Assembly: GCA_021647765.1 (NCBI GenBank)
Contig: JAKIUD010000118.1
Location: 1-5,444, forward strand
Direction of reading: 5' to 3'
Source: Desulfuromusa sp.
GTDB lineage: Bacteria > Desulfobacterota > Desulfuromonadia > Desulfuromonadales > Geopsychrobacteraceae
DNA: 5,444 nt
In this document: positions 1 through 5,444 of the stretch, piece by piece
How the letters are laid out: every line of letters begins with the position of its first letter
How positions within the stretch are numbered: position 1 is the first letter of the stretch
Translations under genes and position numbers: made by a program
The notes under the pieces: generated by a model
The model's input: only the letters and a program-made list of their open reading frames with translations
Told to the model about the DNA's origin: nothing
The model's database searches: none

Positions 1-76
1 CGCCAGCACCACCCGCTCCACCGCCAGCACCACCCGCTCCACCGCCAGCACCACCCGCTCCACCGCCAGCACCACC
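1..76 (-). repeat. Perfect 21-bp tandem repeat, coding for GGAGGGA heptads
   Basis: Three identical 21-bp units (1-21, 22-42, 43-63) and a 13-bp partial fourth (64-76) are visible, and the array runs off the left edge. The unit is a multiple of three, so gain or loss of copies changes protein length without shifting the frame. Identity at every third codon position points to recent expansion by slippage or unequal crossing-over, not selection on the peptide alone. There are no spacers between units, so it is not a CRISPR array. Confidence 0.95.
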
Positions 77-196
77 GAAAGCGGATGCTGTGCTAAGCAT
101 CAGGGTACCAGATGAAAAGTTGAAAGCAACAGGTGTTAACATAAGCATCAGAGCGACAGACCAGATAAACGGGGATTTTTTTAAAACTGTTTTCAT
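1..196 (-). CDS. Secreted Gly/Ala-rich repeat protein, N-terminal part only
   Basis: This is the first 65 codons of a protein whose C-terminus lies beyond position 1. The start is ATG at 196-194, preceded by a strong Shine-Dalgarno AAAGGAG (209-203) with a 6-base spacer. Residues 1-10 are basic (K2, K6, K7), residues 11-25 are hydrophobic, and an A-S-A site at residues 37-39 fits signal peptidase I cleavage before F40. From residue 41 the protein is pure Gly/Ala, made of heptads GGAGGGA encoded by perfect 21-bp DNA repeats. The predicted product is therefore exported and low-complexity, possibly a flexible surface or periplasmic protein; I cannot name a family. It follows the Smr gene by 66 bases, with no clear promoter or terminator between them, so co-transcription is possible. 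A membrane anchor instead of a cleaved signal is the main alternative. The reading frame is well supported; the function is unknown. Confidence 0.72.
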   Translation of the reverse strand, partial: MKTVLKKSPFIWSVALMLMLTPVAFNFSSGTLMLSTASAFGGAGGGAGGAGGGAGGAGGGAGGAG

Positions 197-262
197 TTTT
201 TTCTCCTTTATAGGTTTAAGTGAGCGTCTATATGTCATTCAACGCACCCAAAAGGAATCGGT

Positions 263-964
263 TTACAAATCATTTACATTTCTTTCATTTTGTTTGCGCA
301 AAAACAAAATGAGAGCGCCATCTCCACCATATTGTTTTGTTGCACGTCCCCACTCAGCAATAAGCTTCCGCCCTTCAGCTGAAAAAAACTGTTCCGCTGC
401 ATCACGTAAAACTGGCTTTCCAGCATCGGAGTGTAAGCCCTTGCCGGTAATCACCAGCAAAGTGTACCAACCCTGATATTGTGCATTCTGTAGAAAGTAG
501 CGTAACTTTTCTTCAACCTCAGTACGCTGACAGCCATGGAGATCAAGGGAAGCATCGGGTGTTAATTTACCTTGTTTCAGTTGTTTCATCCGACGCGGTA
601 CTGCCAAGGGCGGAGGATCACTTTCCAGCAGATACTCTTTAAATCGGACGGGTAAATCATCCATTGCAGTTAAAAAAAGTTCTTCATCTGTCTGATCGTC
701 AGGTTTTTCGACAATATTATCTACTGGTAAAGAACTGTCGAGTATCTCCTCTTCAAAATCAATATCCTTATCCAAATGTCTGACACCAAGCATCTCCATC
801 TCTTCTGCAAAAGAGCCAACAACCTTTTTCTTGGATTGTTCCGGCATAAAAGACTGCTGTTCTTTTTGTTCCTGATCAGAAAAAACAAACCCCTTCAAAT
901 TGTTGAAGAGGTCACTATTGAAATCGTGCTTTTTAGCTTTGGATACTTTTTTCTTCTTGGCCAT
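263..964 (-). CDS. Stand-alone Smr-domain protein (SmrB-like putative endonuclease)
   Basis: This 233-residue protein has a basic N-terminus (MAKKKK), an acidic and probably disordered stretch at about residues 60-115, and a C-terminal Smr domain at about 136-224. The Smr signatures are LDLHG (140-144), TGKG followed by LHS (173-179) and GGDGA (213-217). In the family, the Asp and His of the DLH motif (here D141 and H143) are needed for nuclease activity. The layout, including a KQLKQGKLTPD lead-in to the Smr domain, resembles E. coli SmrB, which cleaves mRNA at collided ribosomes. It is not MutS2: there is no MutS ATPase part. The ATG at 964-962 has only a weak upstream GAG (974-972). The gene starts 28 bases after the TPR gene ends, with a possible attenuator in the gap. 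Family assignment is firm; a role in ribosome rescue is inferred from SmrB, and DNA-directed activity is an alternative. Confidence 0.93.
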   Translation of the reverse strand: MAKKKKVSKAKKHDFNSDLFNNLKGFVFSDQEQKEQQSFMPEQSKKKVVGSFAEEMEMLGVRHLDKDIDFEEEILDSSLPVDNIVEKPDDQTDEELFLTAMDDLPVRFKEYLLESDPPPLAVPRRMKQLKQGKLTPDASLDLHGCQRTEVEEKLRYFLQNAQYQGWYTLLVITGKGLHSDAGKPVLRDAAEQFFSAEGRKLIAEWGRATKQYGGDGALILFLRKQNERNVNDL

Positions 965-976
965 AAATGGTCTCGT

Positions 977-1014
977 AAAAAAATAGGAAGCCCTACCGCA
1001 AGACCTGCTTGCGG
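977..1014 (-). terminator. Possible attenuator or weak intrinsic terminator between the TPR and Smr genes
   Basis: Read on the minus strand, a 7-bp perfect stem with a 5-base loop (arms 1014-1008 and 1002-996) is followed by a 4-bp stem TAGG/CCTA with a 4-base loop (995-992 and 987-984), and then seven Ts (983-977). The first stem overlaps the last codons of the TPR gene, and the TAG stop codon begins the second stem. The T-run directly follows the second, weak stem, while the strong stem lies 12 bases further back. Partial termination, or stabilisation of an mRNA 3' end, seems more likely than full termination because the Smr gene starts just 12 bases after the T-run and has no visible promoter of its own. 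Confidence 0.4.
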
Positions 1015-1715
1015 CGGCCGGTCATTGCTTTTGTTTGCTTTTTGATAATAGCCCCTTGCTTTTCCAGATGGAACTGGTACCACATATCACCAAAACCCTT
1101 CATCTTCATCTTTTTACCAGCTCCCAACATATTCATATTTTCCTGTAGACGCTCATCATTCGTTTTGGAAATACCTTTTTTCAGCACCTCGATCGCCTTA
1201 CTTCGTTCACCAACACGATCCAGACAAAAAGCGTAGACAGCGTAAACCATTGGCTCTTTACGATTTCCCGAAACTGCTTTGCCAAATGTTTCAATCATCT
1301 TACTGGTTTTATTTTTTTTCATATAAGTAATCGCCAACATAGCCATACCCACCCAGTTACGGACAAAACCTTTTTCAAGAAAAGGAACCGCCTCTTTGAA
1401 ATCACGTTTCAAATAGTAGATAGTTCCAATTTGCGAGTATATCTGCTGCTTAACGTAGATCTGCCAGGCACCATATTTCAAACCATTCTGAAGTTCTTTA
1501 ATTGCCTTATCAGTTCGATTTGCCAGCATGTCCCGCTGTGCAACTTCCATCAAAACACCCACTTTTTTCATCGTAATCCGGGTAAGCAACATAAAAATTG
1601 CCGCAAAAACCACTGCAGAAACAGCCATAGCTATCCATATATTAGGTGTGACAAACCTCATCATCAGAGCAGATGACAAAGCTGAACAGGCAAAAGAAAT
1701 CAAGATATTTAACAT
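993..1715 (-). CDS. Membrane-anchored TPR-like protein of unknown function
   Basis: This 240-residue protein has two hydrophobic N-terminal segments, at about residues 2-20 and 25-45, that should form a membrane hairpin or anchor. It continues with helical, TPR-like repeats over about residues 55-190 (spacing and pattern such as DKAIKELQNGLK at 69-80, DFKEAVPFLEKGF at 105-117, SKAIEVLKKGI at 172-182). The C-terminal 40 residues are strongly basic with many Lys, Met and Gln. Both ends of the anchor would probably face the cytoplasm, leaving the repeats inside the cell as a protein-binding scaffold, but this topology is inferred. The ATG at 1715-1713 has a good Shine-Dalgarno AAGGA (1728-1724) with an 8-base spacer. 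A strong candidate promoter lies just upstream, so this gene may begin its own transcript together with the Smr gene. I do not recognise a named family, and no catalytic motif is visible. Confidence 0.87.
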   Translation of the reverse strand: MLNILISFACSALSSALMMRFVTPNIWIAMAVSAVVFAAIFMLLTRITMKKVGVLMEVAQRDMLANRTDKAIKELQNGLKYGAWQIYVKQQIYSQIGTIYYLKRDFKEAVPFLEKGFVRNWVGMAMLAITYMKKNKTSKMIETFGKAVSGNRKEPMVYAVYAFCLDRVGERSKAIEVLKKGISKTNDERLQENMNMLGAGKKMKMKGFGDMWYQFHLEKQGAIIKKQTKAMTGRRKQVLR

Positions 1716-1779
1716 TTAGGTAATCCTTAGACAAGATAGACAATAGAACAGATCAGAACCCAGCATATTCCAGCGCCGA

Positions 1780-1808
1780 ACATTAACAACCTGCGGGGAA
1801 AATGTCAA
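1780..1808 (-). promoter_or_regulatory. Strong sigma70-type promoter for the TPR-Smr transcript
   Basis: On the minus strand a perfect -35 box TTGACA (1808-1803) is followed by a 17-base spacer and TAATGT (1785-1780) as -10. The -10 matches consensus at only three of six positions, but a TG one base before it makes an extended -10. Transcription would start near 1773, giving a leader of about 57 bases that contains the AAGGA ribosome binding site of the TPR gene. The site lies in the 194-base gap after the transglycosylase gene, the longest gap between minus-strand genes in the window. Confidence 0.65.
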
Positions 1809-1909
1809 AAAAATCAGAGGGACAAAAAATACCTTTTATTGATGCACTCGCAAAAACTGATTAGATGGCTAAGCAAAAGTTGCAGGATCAGAGGAGAGTT
1901 GAGAGGTTA

Positions 1910-3529
1910 TCAACCCTGCTGGCTAGATGAAACCATTAAGGTTAACTTTTGACCTGGCTGGAGGATATGATCACGGGAAAGTTCGTTCCAGCGGCGAATC
2001 TGTTCTGCTGCGACGTTAAACTGCCGACCAATATCCCAAAGAGTATCCCCGGAGATAACCTTATAAATCAGTTTTCGGGACGGCTCTTTTTGTCGCTTGA
2101 CCTTTGCTATAGTATGGCGCCCCGCTTTTGAAACCGCAAGAATCTGCCCAGGTCGAAGCAGATTGCTCCAACCCAGTTTATTCCAGACCCGCAATTGTTT
2201 TTGCGTGACACTAAAACGTTGGGATATTGACCAGAGGCTGTCACCACTACGCACCTTATAAGTTTTCCGCTGACTACGAACGTAACTATCTTCCAAAGCA
2301 TTTGTGGGAAGAGCAGTAAACCCTTCCTTCAAAGGCAGAATGAGATTAGAGCCGATCTGCAACGCGCGTGGATTTTTAATTTTGTTCAGCGCAATAATAT
2401 CGTTAATACGAATTCGGTATTTTCGCGCCAACCCCTGGAGTGTATCACCAGATTTTATCTGGTGACGGTGGTAACGCGCACGCTGATCCTTGGGAAGTTC
2501 GGCGTAGAGTTCTCTAACTTGATCAGCACTGCCAAATGGAATGTGTAGCCGATAATCTTTCCTTCCAGGAGGAGTACACCAGCGCTTCAACTCAGGATTC
2601 AGTTCTTTTAATTCCTGATAGTTGATCCCGCAAAACTTGGCAATTATTTCCAGGTCAGTACTTGTTTCCAGAGTAACAGTTTCATATTCTAGGGGAGCAG
2701 AAAATTTCAAATCAGCAAATCCATAACCCTCTAAATTTTTAATAATCGTCAAAGCCGCCAGCAGTTTTGGCAAATAATTTTTTGTTTCTTCCCGCAACAC
2801 ATGACCTTCAGTCAGAACCCAAAAATTCCGACTACCGCTCTTTTTGACCGCTTTACGGATTGTCCCGCCACCGGCATTATAGGCAGCAACAGCCAGAAAC
2901 CAATCACCATCAAAACGTTTATACAGGTATTTTAAATGCTTGGCTGCAGCACGGGTTGACCTTTCCAGATCTAAACGTTCGTCCTGCCACCAATCATTTT
3001 TTAAGCCATACAAGCGGCCAGTACTTTCGATAAACTGCCATGGACCAGCGGCATGAGCCCAGCTGTAAGCGCGGACATTAAATCCGGATTCAATCATAGC
3101 CAGATAGGCGAGATCAAGAGGGACACCCTCATCGGCGAACACCATTTGAATCTTTGGTATATAGCGTCCGGCTCTTTCAAGCCAGCGACTGAATGTTGCT
3201 TTACTGGAACCGATATATCGTTCAATAAGGGTATCAACCCGTGAATGCTCACTCAGGGGGAAATCACCATAATAGGGAAGAGTAGAATCAGTGTGCAAAT
3301 ATTCCGTAATTGGTTCTGGAAGGGTTGTTGCGGCGGGTAATTCTAATTTTGTTACCACAGGGTGGTGATTTTTTTCGGTAATTATTGGTGGTATTTGAAC
3401 AGGTTCTACCACTGGTACAAGCGACTCTGGAATTCTCTCGCTAGGAGGCAAAATCCCCATCATCTGCTGCGCTGGCTGGCAACCAAAAAAAGGGAGCAGC
3501 AGCAATAATATTAAAATATATTTAACCAT
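1910..3529 (-). CDS. mltD: MltD-like membrane-bound lytic murein transglycosylase with three LysM repeats
   Basis: This 539-residue protein cleaves the MurNAc-GlcNAc bond of peptidoglycan with formation of 1,6-anhydro ends. It has a short lipoprotein signal ending at C17 (preceded by FFG, an atypical lipobox). Residue 18 is Gln, not Asp, so outer-membrane sorting is expected. A Pro-rich linker runs to about residue 75. The lysozyme-like SLT domain spans about 118-240, with catalytic Glu E147 in AMIESGF, GPWQF at 162-166 and AAYNAGGG at 215-222. A degenerate LysM-like segment (about 283-331) follows, then three clear LysM peptidoglycan-binding repeats at about 355-400, 423-467 and 487-532, each with an SGDTL/SGDSL signature. 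The ATG at 3529-3527 has GGAG (3540-3537) seven bases upstream. It follows hflX by 78 bases. The enzyme class is clear; the precise mltD orthology is less certain because LysM number varies. Confidence 0.95.
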   Translation of the reverse strand: MVKYILILLLLLPFFGCQPAQQMMGILPPSERIPESLVPVVEPVQIPPIITEKNHHPVVTKLELPAATTLPEPITEYLHTDSTLPYYGDFPLSEHSRVDTLIERYIGSSKATFSRWLERAGRYIPKIQMVFADEGVPLDLAYLAMIESGFNVRAYSWAHAAGPWQFIESTGRLYGLKNDWWQDERLDLERSTRAAAKHLKYLYKRFDGDWFLAVAAYNAGGGTIRKAVKKSGSRNFWVLTEGHVLREETKNYLPKLLAALTIIKNLEGYGFADLKFSAPLEYETVTLETSTDLEIIAKFCGINYQELKELNPELKRWCTPPGRKDYRLHIPFGSADQVRELYAELPKDQRARYHRHQIKSGDTLQGLARKYRIRINDIIALNKIKNPRALQIGSNLILPLKEGFTALPTNALEDSYVRSQRKTYKVRSGDSLWSISQRFSVTQKQLRVWNKLGWSNLLRPGQILAVSKAGRHTIAKVKRQKEPSRKLIYKVISGDTLWDIGRQFNVAAEQIRRWNELSRDHILQPGQKLTLMVSSSQQG

Positions 3530-3576
3530 TTAGCATCTCCACCCAACCACCACAAACATTAGCCGCAACTAACTGT

Positions 3577-3605
3577 AGACTAATAAAAATGGGTCTTAAA
3601 GTCAA
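3577..3605 (-). promoter_or_regulatory. Candidate sigma70 promoter for mltD
   Basis: On the minus strand TTGACT (3605-3600, five of six matches to the -35 consensus) is followed by a 17-base spacer and TAGTCT (3582-3577, three of six matches to -10). It lies immediately after the hflX stop codon, in the 78-base gap before the transglycosylase. The predicted leader is about 40 bases and includes the GGAG ribosome binding site. The weak -10 leaves read-through from hflX as an alternative or additional source of mltD mRNA; no terminator is visible in the gap. Confidence 0.4.
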
Positions 3606-3607
3606 GT

Positions 3608-5254
3608 TCAACTTTTTAAAAGCGACGAGATATCCTCGTCTTTCCAGAAGCGCCGCTGCATTTCGTCCAGTAAGGGGCCGAAACTTTTACGATTGAGAGC
3701 AGAGACCGACACTGCCTCATAACGACGGCATATGTTTGGCAGATCTTCAGCAGAAACCTGATCAATTTTATTGAATACCAACAAACATTGTTGGGTGCCC
3801 AAATCCAGATCATTAAGAATTTTATTAACCGCTTTAATCTGCTCATCAAAACGGGGATTTGACAGATCTACTAAGTGGAGTAACAAGTCAGCATCTTCTA
3901 ACTCTTCCAATGTAGCTTTAAAGGCACCGATCAAACTGGGCGGTAAATCCCGGATAAAACCAACGGTATCAGTGATAATCACTTCCCGATCCAAGGGGAA
4001 GCGGAGCCGTCGAGTCGCTGTATCCAAGGTAGCGAAGAGCAAGTTCTCGGTTAAGACATCACTCTGCGTCAGCGCATTCAATAAAGTTGATTTCCCGGCA
4101 TTTGTGTAACCCACAATAGAAACAATCGGTAGCCCGGCTCGAATCCGTTTCTGACGCCGCTGTATCCGCCCTCGTCCAAGAGAATCGAGCTGTTTTTCCA
4201 AACGACGGATCTTATCACGGATGCGTCTTCGATCAGTTTCCAACTTAGTCTCACCCGGCCCACGTCCCCCTATTCCACCCATGAGGCGAGACATGGCAGT
4301 CCCTTTTCCCGAGAGACGGGGAAGAATATATTTCAACTGTGCCAGTTCGACTTGCACCTTTCCATCCCGGGATTGGGCTCGCTTGGCAAAGATGTCCAGA
4401 ATCAACTGACTGCGGTCAATGACCTTCATTTCAGTAATTTCTGAAATTGAACGGATCTGATTCGGGGTCAGATCCTGATCAAATACCAACAGCGTTGCAC
4501 GTTGCTGTAGAGCACGGATGATGATCTCCCGCAGTTTACCTTCTCCAACCAAAAACCGCGGATTAAACTTACGAGGACGCTGAATAACCTGATCAATCAC
4601 AACAAGGTTGGCAGTTCGAGCCAGTTCGTCAAGCTCAGACATGGAGTCTTCAACCTTCAGCCGACTCGCTTGCCCTACAGAAATCAGCAGCGCCCGTTCT
4701 CTGCCATCAGCAAGATCGATTGTCTCGGCAGCTACCCGCTCCATTCCCCGGTCAAGGGCATGAATAAATGCAGAAAAATCAAGATTAAAACGATGGAAAT
4801 CTTTCAGTGTAACGGTTTCAATTTGTGATTTTTGTTTGGTTGGCAATAGCTGTGCGTAAGAAAACTGGCCTGGCAATCCATCCTCACCAACACCAATAAC
4901 CGCTATGACATCCAGGCGGAGCAATTCCAGGTCGGTCAAGTCATCCCGGCTTAGAGGCTCCTGTTTTAAATGGGTATGAACGCAACGCAGACCACGTAAG
5001 CCACTCCGACCCAGAGCATACCTGGAAAGGTCGGGGATCAATATTTCCCGGTCATCACCAACAATGACATACTGGATCGTCCCGGAACGATCAATAATCA
5101 GTCCAAGCTGACGCTTTAGCTCGTGTGACAATTCAGTCAGATAGCGAGCCAGCTCAGCTGTAATCATCTCATTGGCAGGCAATTTACGTCGGTAAATCCG
5201 TTCCAGTGCCTTAATCTGTCTTGCCTTAAGGCCGCCTGTTTTCCCTTCGATCAT
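3608..5254 (-). CDS. hflX: Ribosome-associated GTPase HflX, long form with N-terminal extension
   Basis: HflX binds the 50S subunit and splits stalled or stressed 70S ribosomes using GTP. This 548-residue protein has the HflX-specific N-domain from about residue 187 (RALLISVG), with FLVGEGKLREI at 234-244. The Gly-rich GGRGPGETKLETDRRRI region spans 329-345 and a basic coiled coil about 342-372. The G domain has the P-loop GYTNAGKST (382-390), G2 region FATLDTATRR (407-416), G3 DTVGF (429-433), G4 NKID (495-498) and G5 SAL (518-520). Compared with E. coli HflX it carries about 170 extra N-terminal residues and lacks the C-terminal domain of about 55 residues. The extension contains HTH at 93-95 and S102/D105, a JAMM/RadC-like pattern. 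The ATG at 5254-5252 is the first possible in-frame start because a TGA stop (5257-5255) directly precedes it; the RBS is weak (GGAT, 5264-5261). A probable IS element lies just upstream. Confidence 0.97.
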   Translation of the reverse strand: MIEGKTGGLKARQIKALERIYRRKLPANEMITAELARYLTELSHELKRQLGLIIDRSGTIQYVIVGDDREILIPDLSRYALGRSGLRGLRCVHTHLKQEPLSRDDLTDLELLRLDVIAVIGVGEDGLPGQFSYAQLLPTKQKSQIETVTLKDFHRFNLDFSAFIHALDRGMERVAAETIDLADGRERALLISVGQASRLKVEDSMSELDELARTANLVVIDQVIQRPRKFNPRFLVGEGKLREIIIRALQQRATLLVFDQDLTPNQIRSISEITEMKVIDRSQLILDIFAKRAQSRDGKVQVELAQLKYILPRLSGKGTAMSRLMGGIGGRGPGETKLETDRRRIRDKIRRLEKQLDSLGRGRIQRRQKRIRAGLPIVSIVGYTNAGKSTLLNALTQSDVLTENLLFATLDTATRRLRFPLDREVIITDTVGFIRDLPPSLIGAFKATLEELEDADLLLHLVDLSNPRFDEQIKAVNKILNDLDLGTQQCLLVFNKIDQVSAEDLPNICRRYEAVSVSALNRKSFGPLLDEMQRRFWKDEDISSLLKS

Positions 5255-5334
5255 TCATAAATCCAGAAGAATAGTATCAAGTAAAAATACGAATGGCGCT
5301 AGCTTAAGGGTAATTGGCAGCAAAATCGATGAGA

Positions 5335-5416
5335 TGGTCTCCCCCGCTTCACTCATCGGCGTCAATGCGCCATGATGGTAATCAATCATTCCATCAACAG
5401 AAACGAGAGGAGACCA
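5335..5416 (+). promoter_or_regulatory. Structured leader of the transposase gene: 8-bp inverted repeat enclosing two hairpins, covering the RBS
   Basis: TGGTCTCC (5335-5342) is the exact reverse complement of GGAGACCA (5409-5416). The right arm contains the GGAG core of the ribosome binding site of the transposase gene, so pairing in an RNA would hide it. Between the arms are two alternative hairpins. One is TCAT-c-GGCG / CGCC-ATGA at 5353-5375 with a 6-base loop. The other is TGATGG / CCATCA at 5373-5396, which can be extended inwards by AAT/ATT after a one-base bulge. The two share bases 5373-5375 and so compete. The left arm could also be the subterminal inverted repeat of an IS1111-type element. 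The base pairing is seen directly; the role is inferred. Confidence 0.5.
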
Positions 5417-5418
5417 CC

Positions 5419-5444
5419 ATGAAGATTACCACTATCGGTTTAGA
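5419..5444 (+). CDS. IS110-family transposase (bridge-RNA-guided type recombinase), first eight codons
   Basis: The ATG at 5419-5421 follows an excellent Shine-Dalgarno AGAGGAG (5406-5412) with a 6-base spacer. The eight complete codons read MKITTIGL and the ninth begins GA (Asp or Glu). This matches the typical start of IS110/IS1111-family transposases, in which an Ile/Val-Gly-Leu/Ile-Asp-Leu-Ala-Lys motif carries the first acidic residue of the DEDD (RuvC-like) catalytic site; here the ninth codon would be that Asp. The rest of the gene is outside the window, so neither completeness nor subgroup (IS110 or IS1111) can be judged. With only eight residues, another protein starting the same way cannot be excluded. 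It is the only plus-strand gene I support, and it is divergent from hflX. Confidence 0.6.

Larger units (their letters stand above)
5335..5444 (+). mobile_element. Left end of a probable IS110/IS1111-family insertion sequence (partial)
   Basis: The plus strand from here to the window edge looks like the leader and first codons of an IS110-family transposase. The left boundary is not resolved: IS110-type elements lack the classical terminal inverted repeats and need not leave a target duplication. The given start is only the outer edge of an inverted repeat that brackets the leader, and the true end could lie anywhere between about 5260 and 5335. The element diverges from hflX, leaving at most 164 bases between the two start codons, so it may have displaced the native upstream region of hflX. 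The call rests mainly on the N-terminal peptide, which is short, hence moderate confidence. Confidence 0.5.

Noticed and set aside
1..76. Short direct repeats that could suggest a CRISPR array
   Set aside because: The units are contiguous with no spacers and lie in frame in a coding region behind a signal peptide.
90..476. Plus-strand open frame of 128 codons overlapping the Smr gene and the start of the Gly-rich gene
   Set aside because: It runs antisense across two better-supported genes, has no ribosome binding site, and its product shows no recognisable domain or protein-like pattern.
895..1083. Minus-strand frame of 62 codons spanning the TPR-Smr junction
   Set aside because: It overlaps both genes out of frame and starts inside the TPR gene with no own RBS; it shows no recognisable protein pattern.
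1852..1891. Possible terminator after mltD on the minus strand: CTGAT/ATCAG stem with inner GCAA/TTGC and five Ts
   Set aside because: The outer stem is only five pairs, A/T containing, with a 25-base loop and a short T-run; too weak to call.
1898..1914. GTTGA/TCAAC hairpin across the mltD stop codon
   Set aside because: Five pairs, with no T-run following on the minus strand.
3771..4109. Plus-strand open frame of 112 codons inside hflX
   Set aside because: It is antisense to the conserved G domain of HflX and shows no start signal; a codon-usage shadow.
5255..5258. Alternative upstream start for hflX at the ATG at 5258-5256
   Set aside because: It is in another frame, and a TGA stop immediately precedes the chosen ATG, so no upstream in-frame start is possible without a sequence error.

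Overview
The window reads as a compact chromosomal gene block from a Gram-negative bacterium. The best guess is a member of the Desulfuromonadia (the Geobacter/Desulfuromonas/Pelobacter group). That rests on the long form of HflX, on my recollection that genes of these types sit together in that group, and on a moderate G+C that I judged by eye; no search was possible. An outer-membrane-type lipoprotein murein hydrolase supports a diderm cell.

Layout, right to left. Five genes lie head to tail on the minus strand. First is hflX (5254-3608), a ribosome-associated GTPase with an unusual N-terminal extension. Second is an MltD-like lytic transglycosylase lipoprotein with three LysM repeats (3529-1910). 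Third is a membrane-anchored TPR protein of unknown function (1715-993). Fourth is a stand-alone Smr-domain protein resembling SmrB (964-263). Fifth is the start of a secreted Gly/Ala-rich protein built on perfect 21-bp repeats (196 to beyond position 1). At the right edge, on the plus strand, the first eight codons of a transposase-like gene (5419-5444) begin. The peptide MKITTIGL, a strong ribosome binding site and a structured leader suggest the left end of an IS110/IS1111-family element inserted just upstream of hflX.

Transcription. There are sigma70-like candidate promoters before the transglycosylase (TTGACT-17-TAGTCT) and before the TPR gene (TTGACA-17-TAATGT with an extended -10). Two small hairpins followed by seven Ts lie between the TPR gene and the Smr gene and may act as an attenuator. 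No convincing promoter is visible for hflX or for the Gly-rich gene.

Function. HflX splits stalled or stressed 70S ribosomes, and SmrB-type Smr proteins cleave mRNA at collided ribosomes, so the block pairs two possible ribosome-rescue proteins with envelope proteins. The points most worth following are the JAMM/RadC-like motif in the HflX extension, the HflX-Smr neighbourhood, and the leader of the IS element, which could include bridge-RNA sequence or a structure that hides the transposase RBS.
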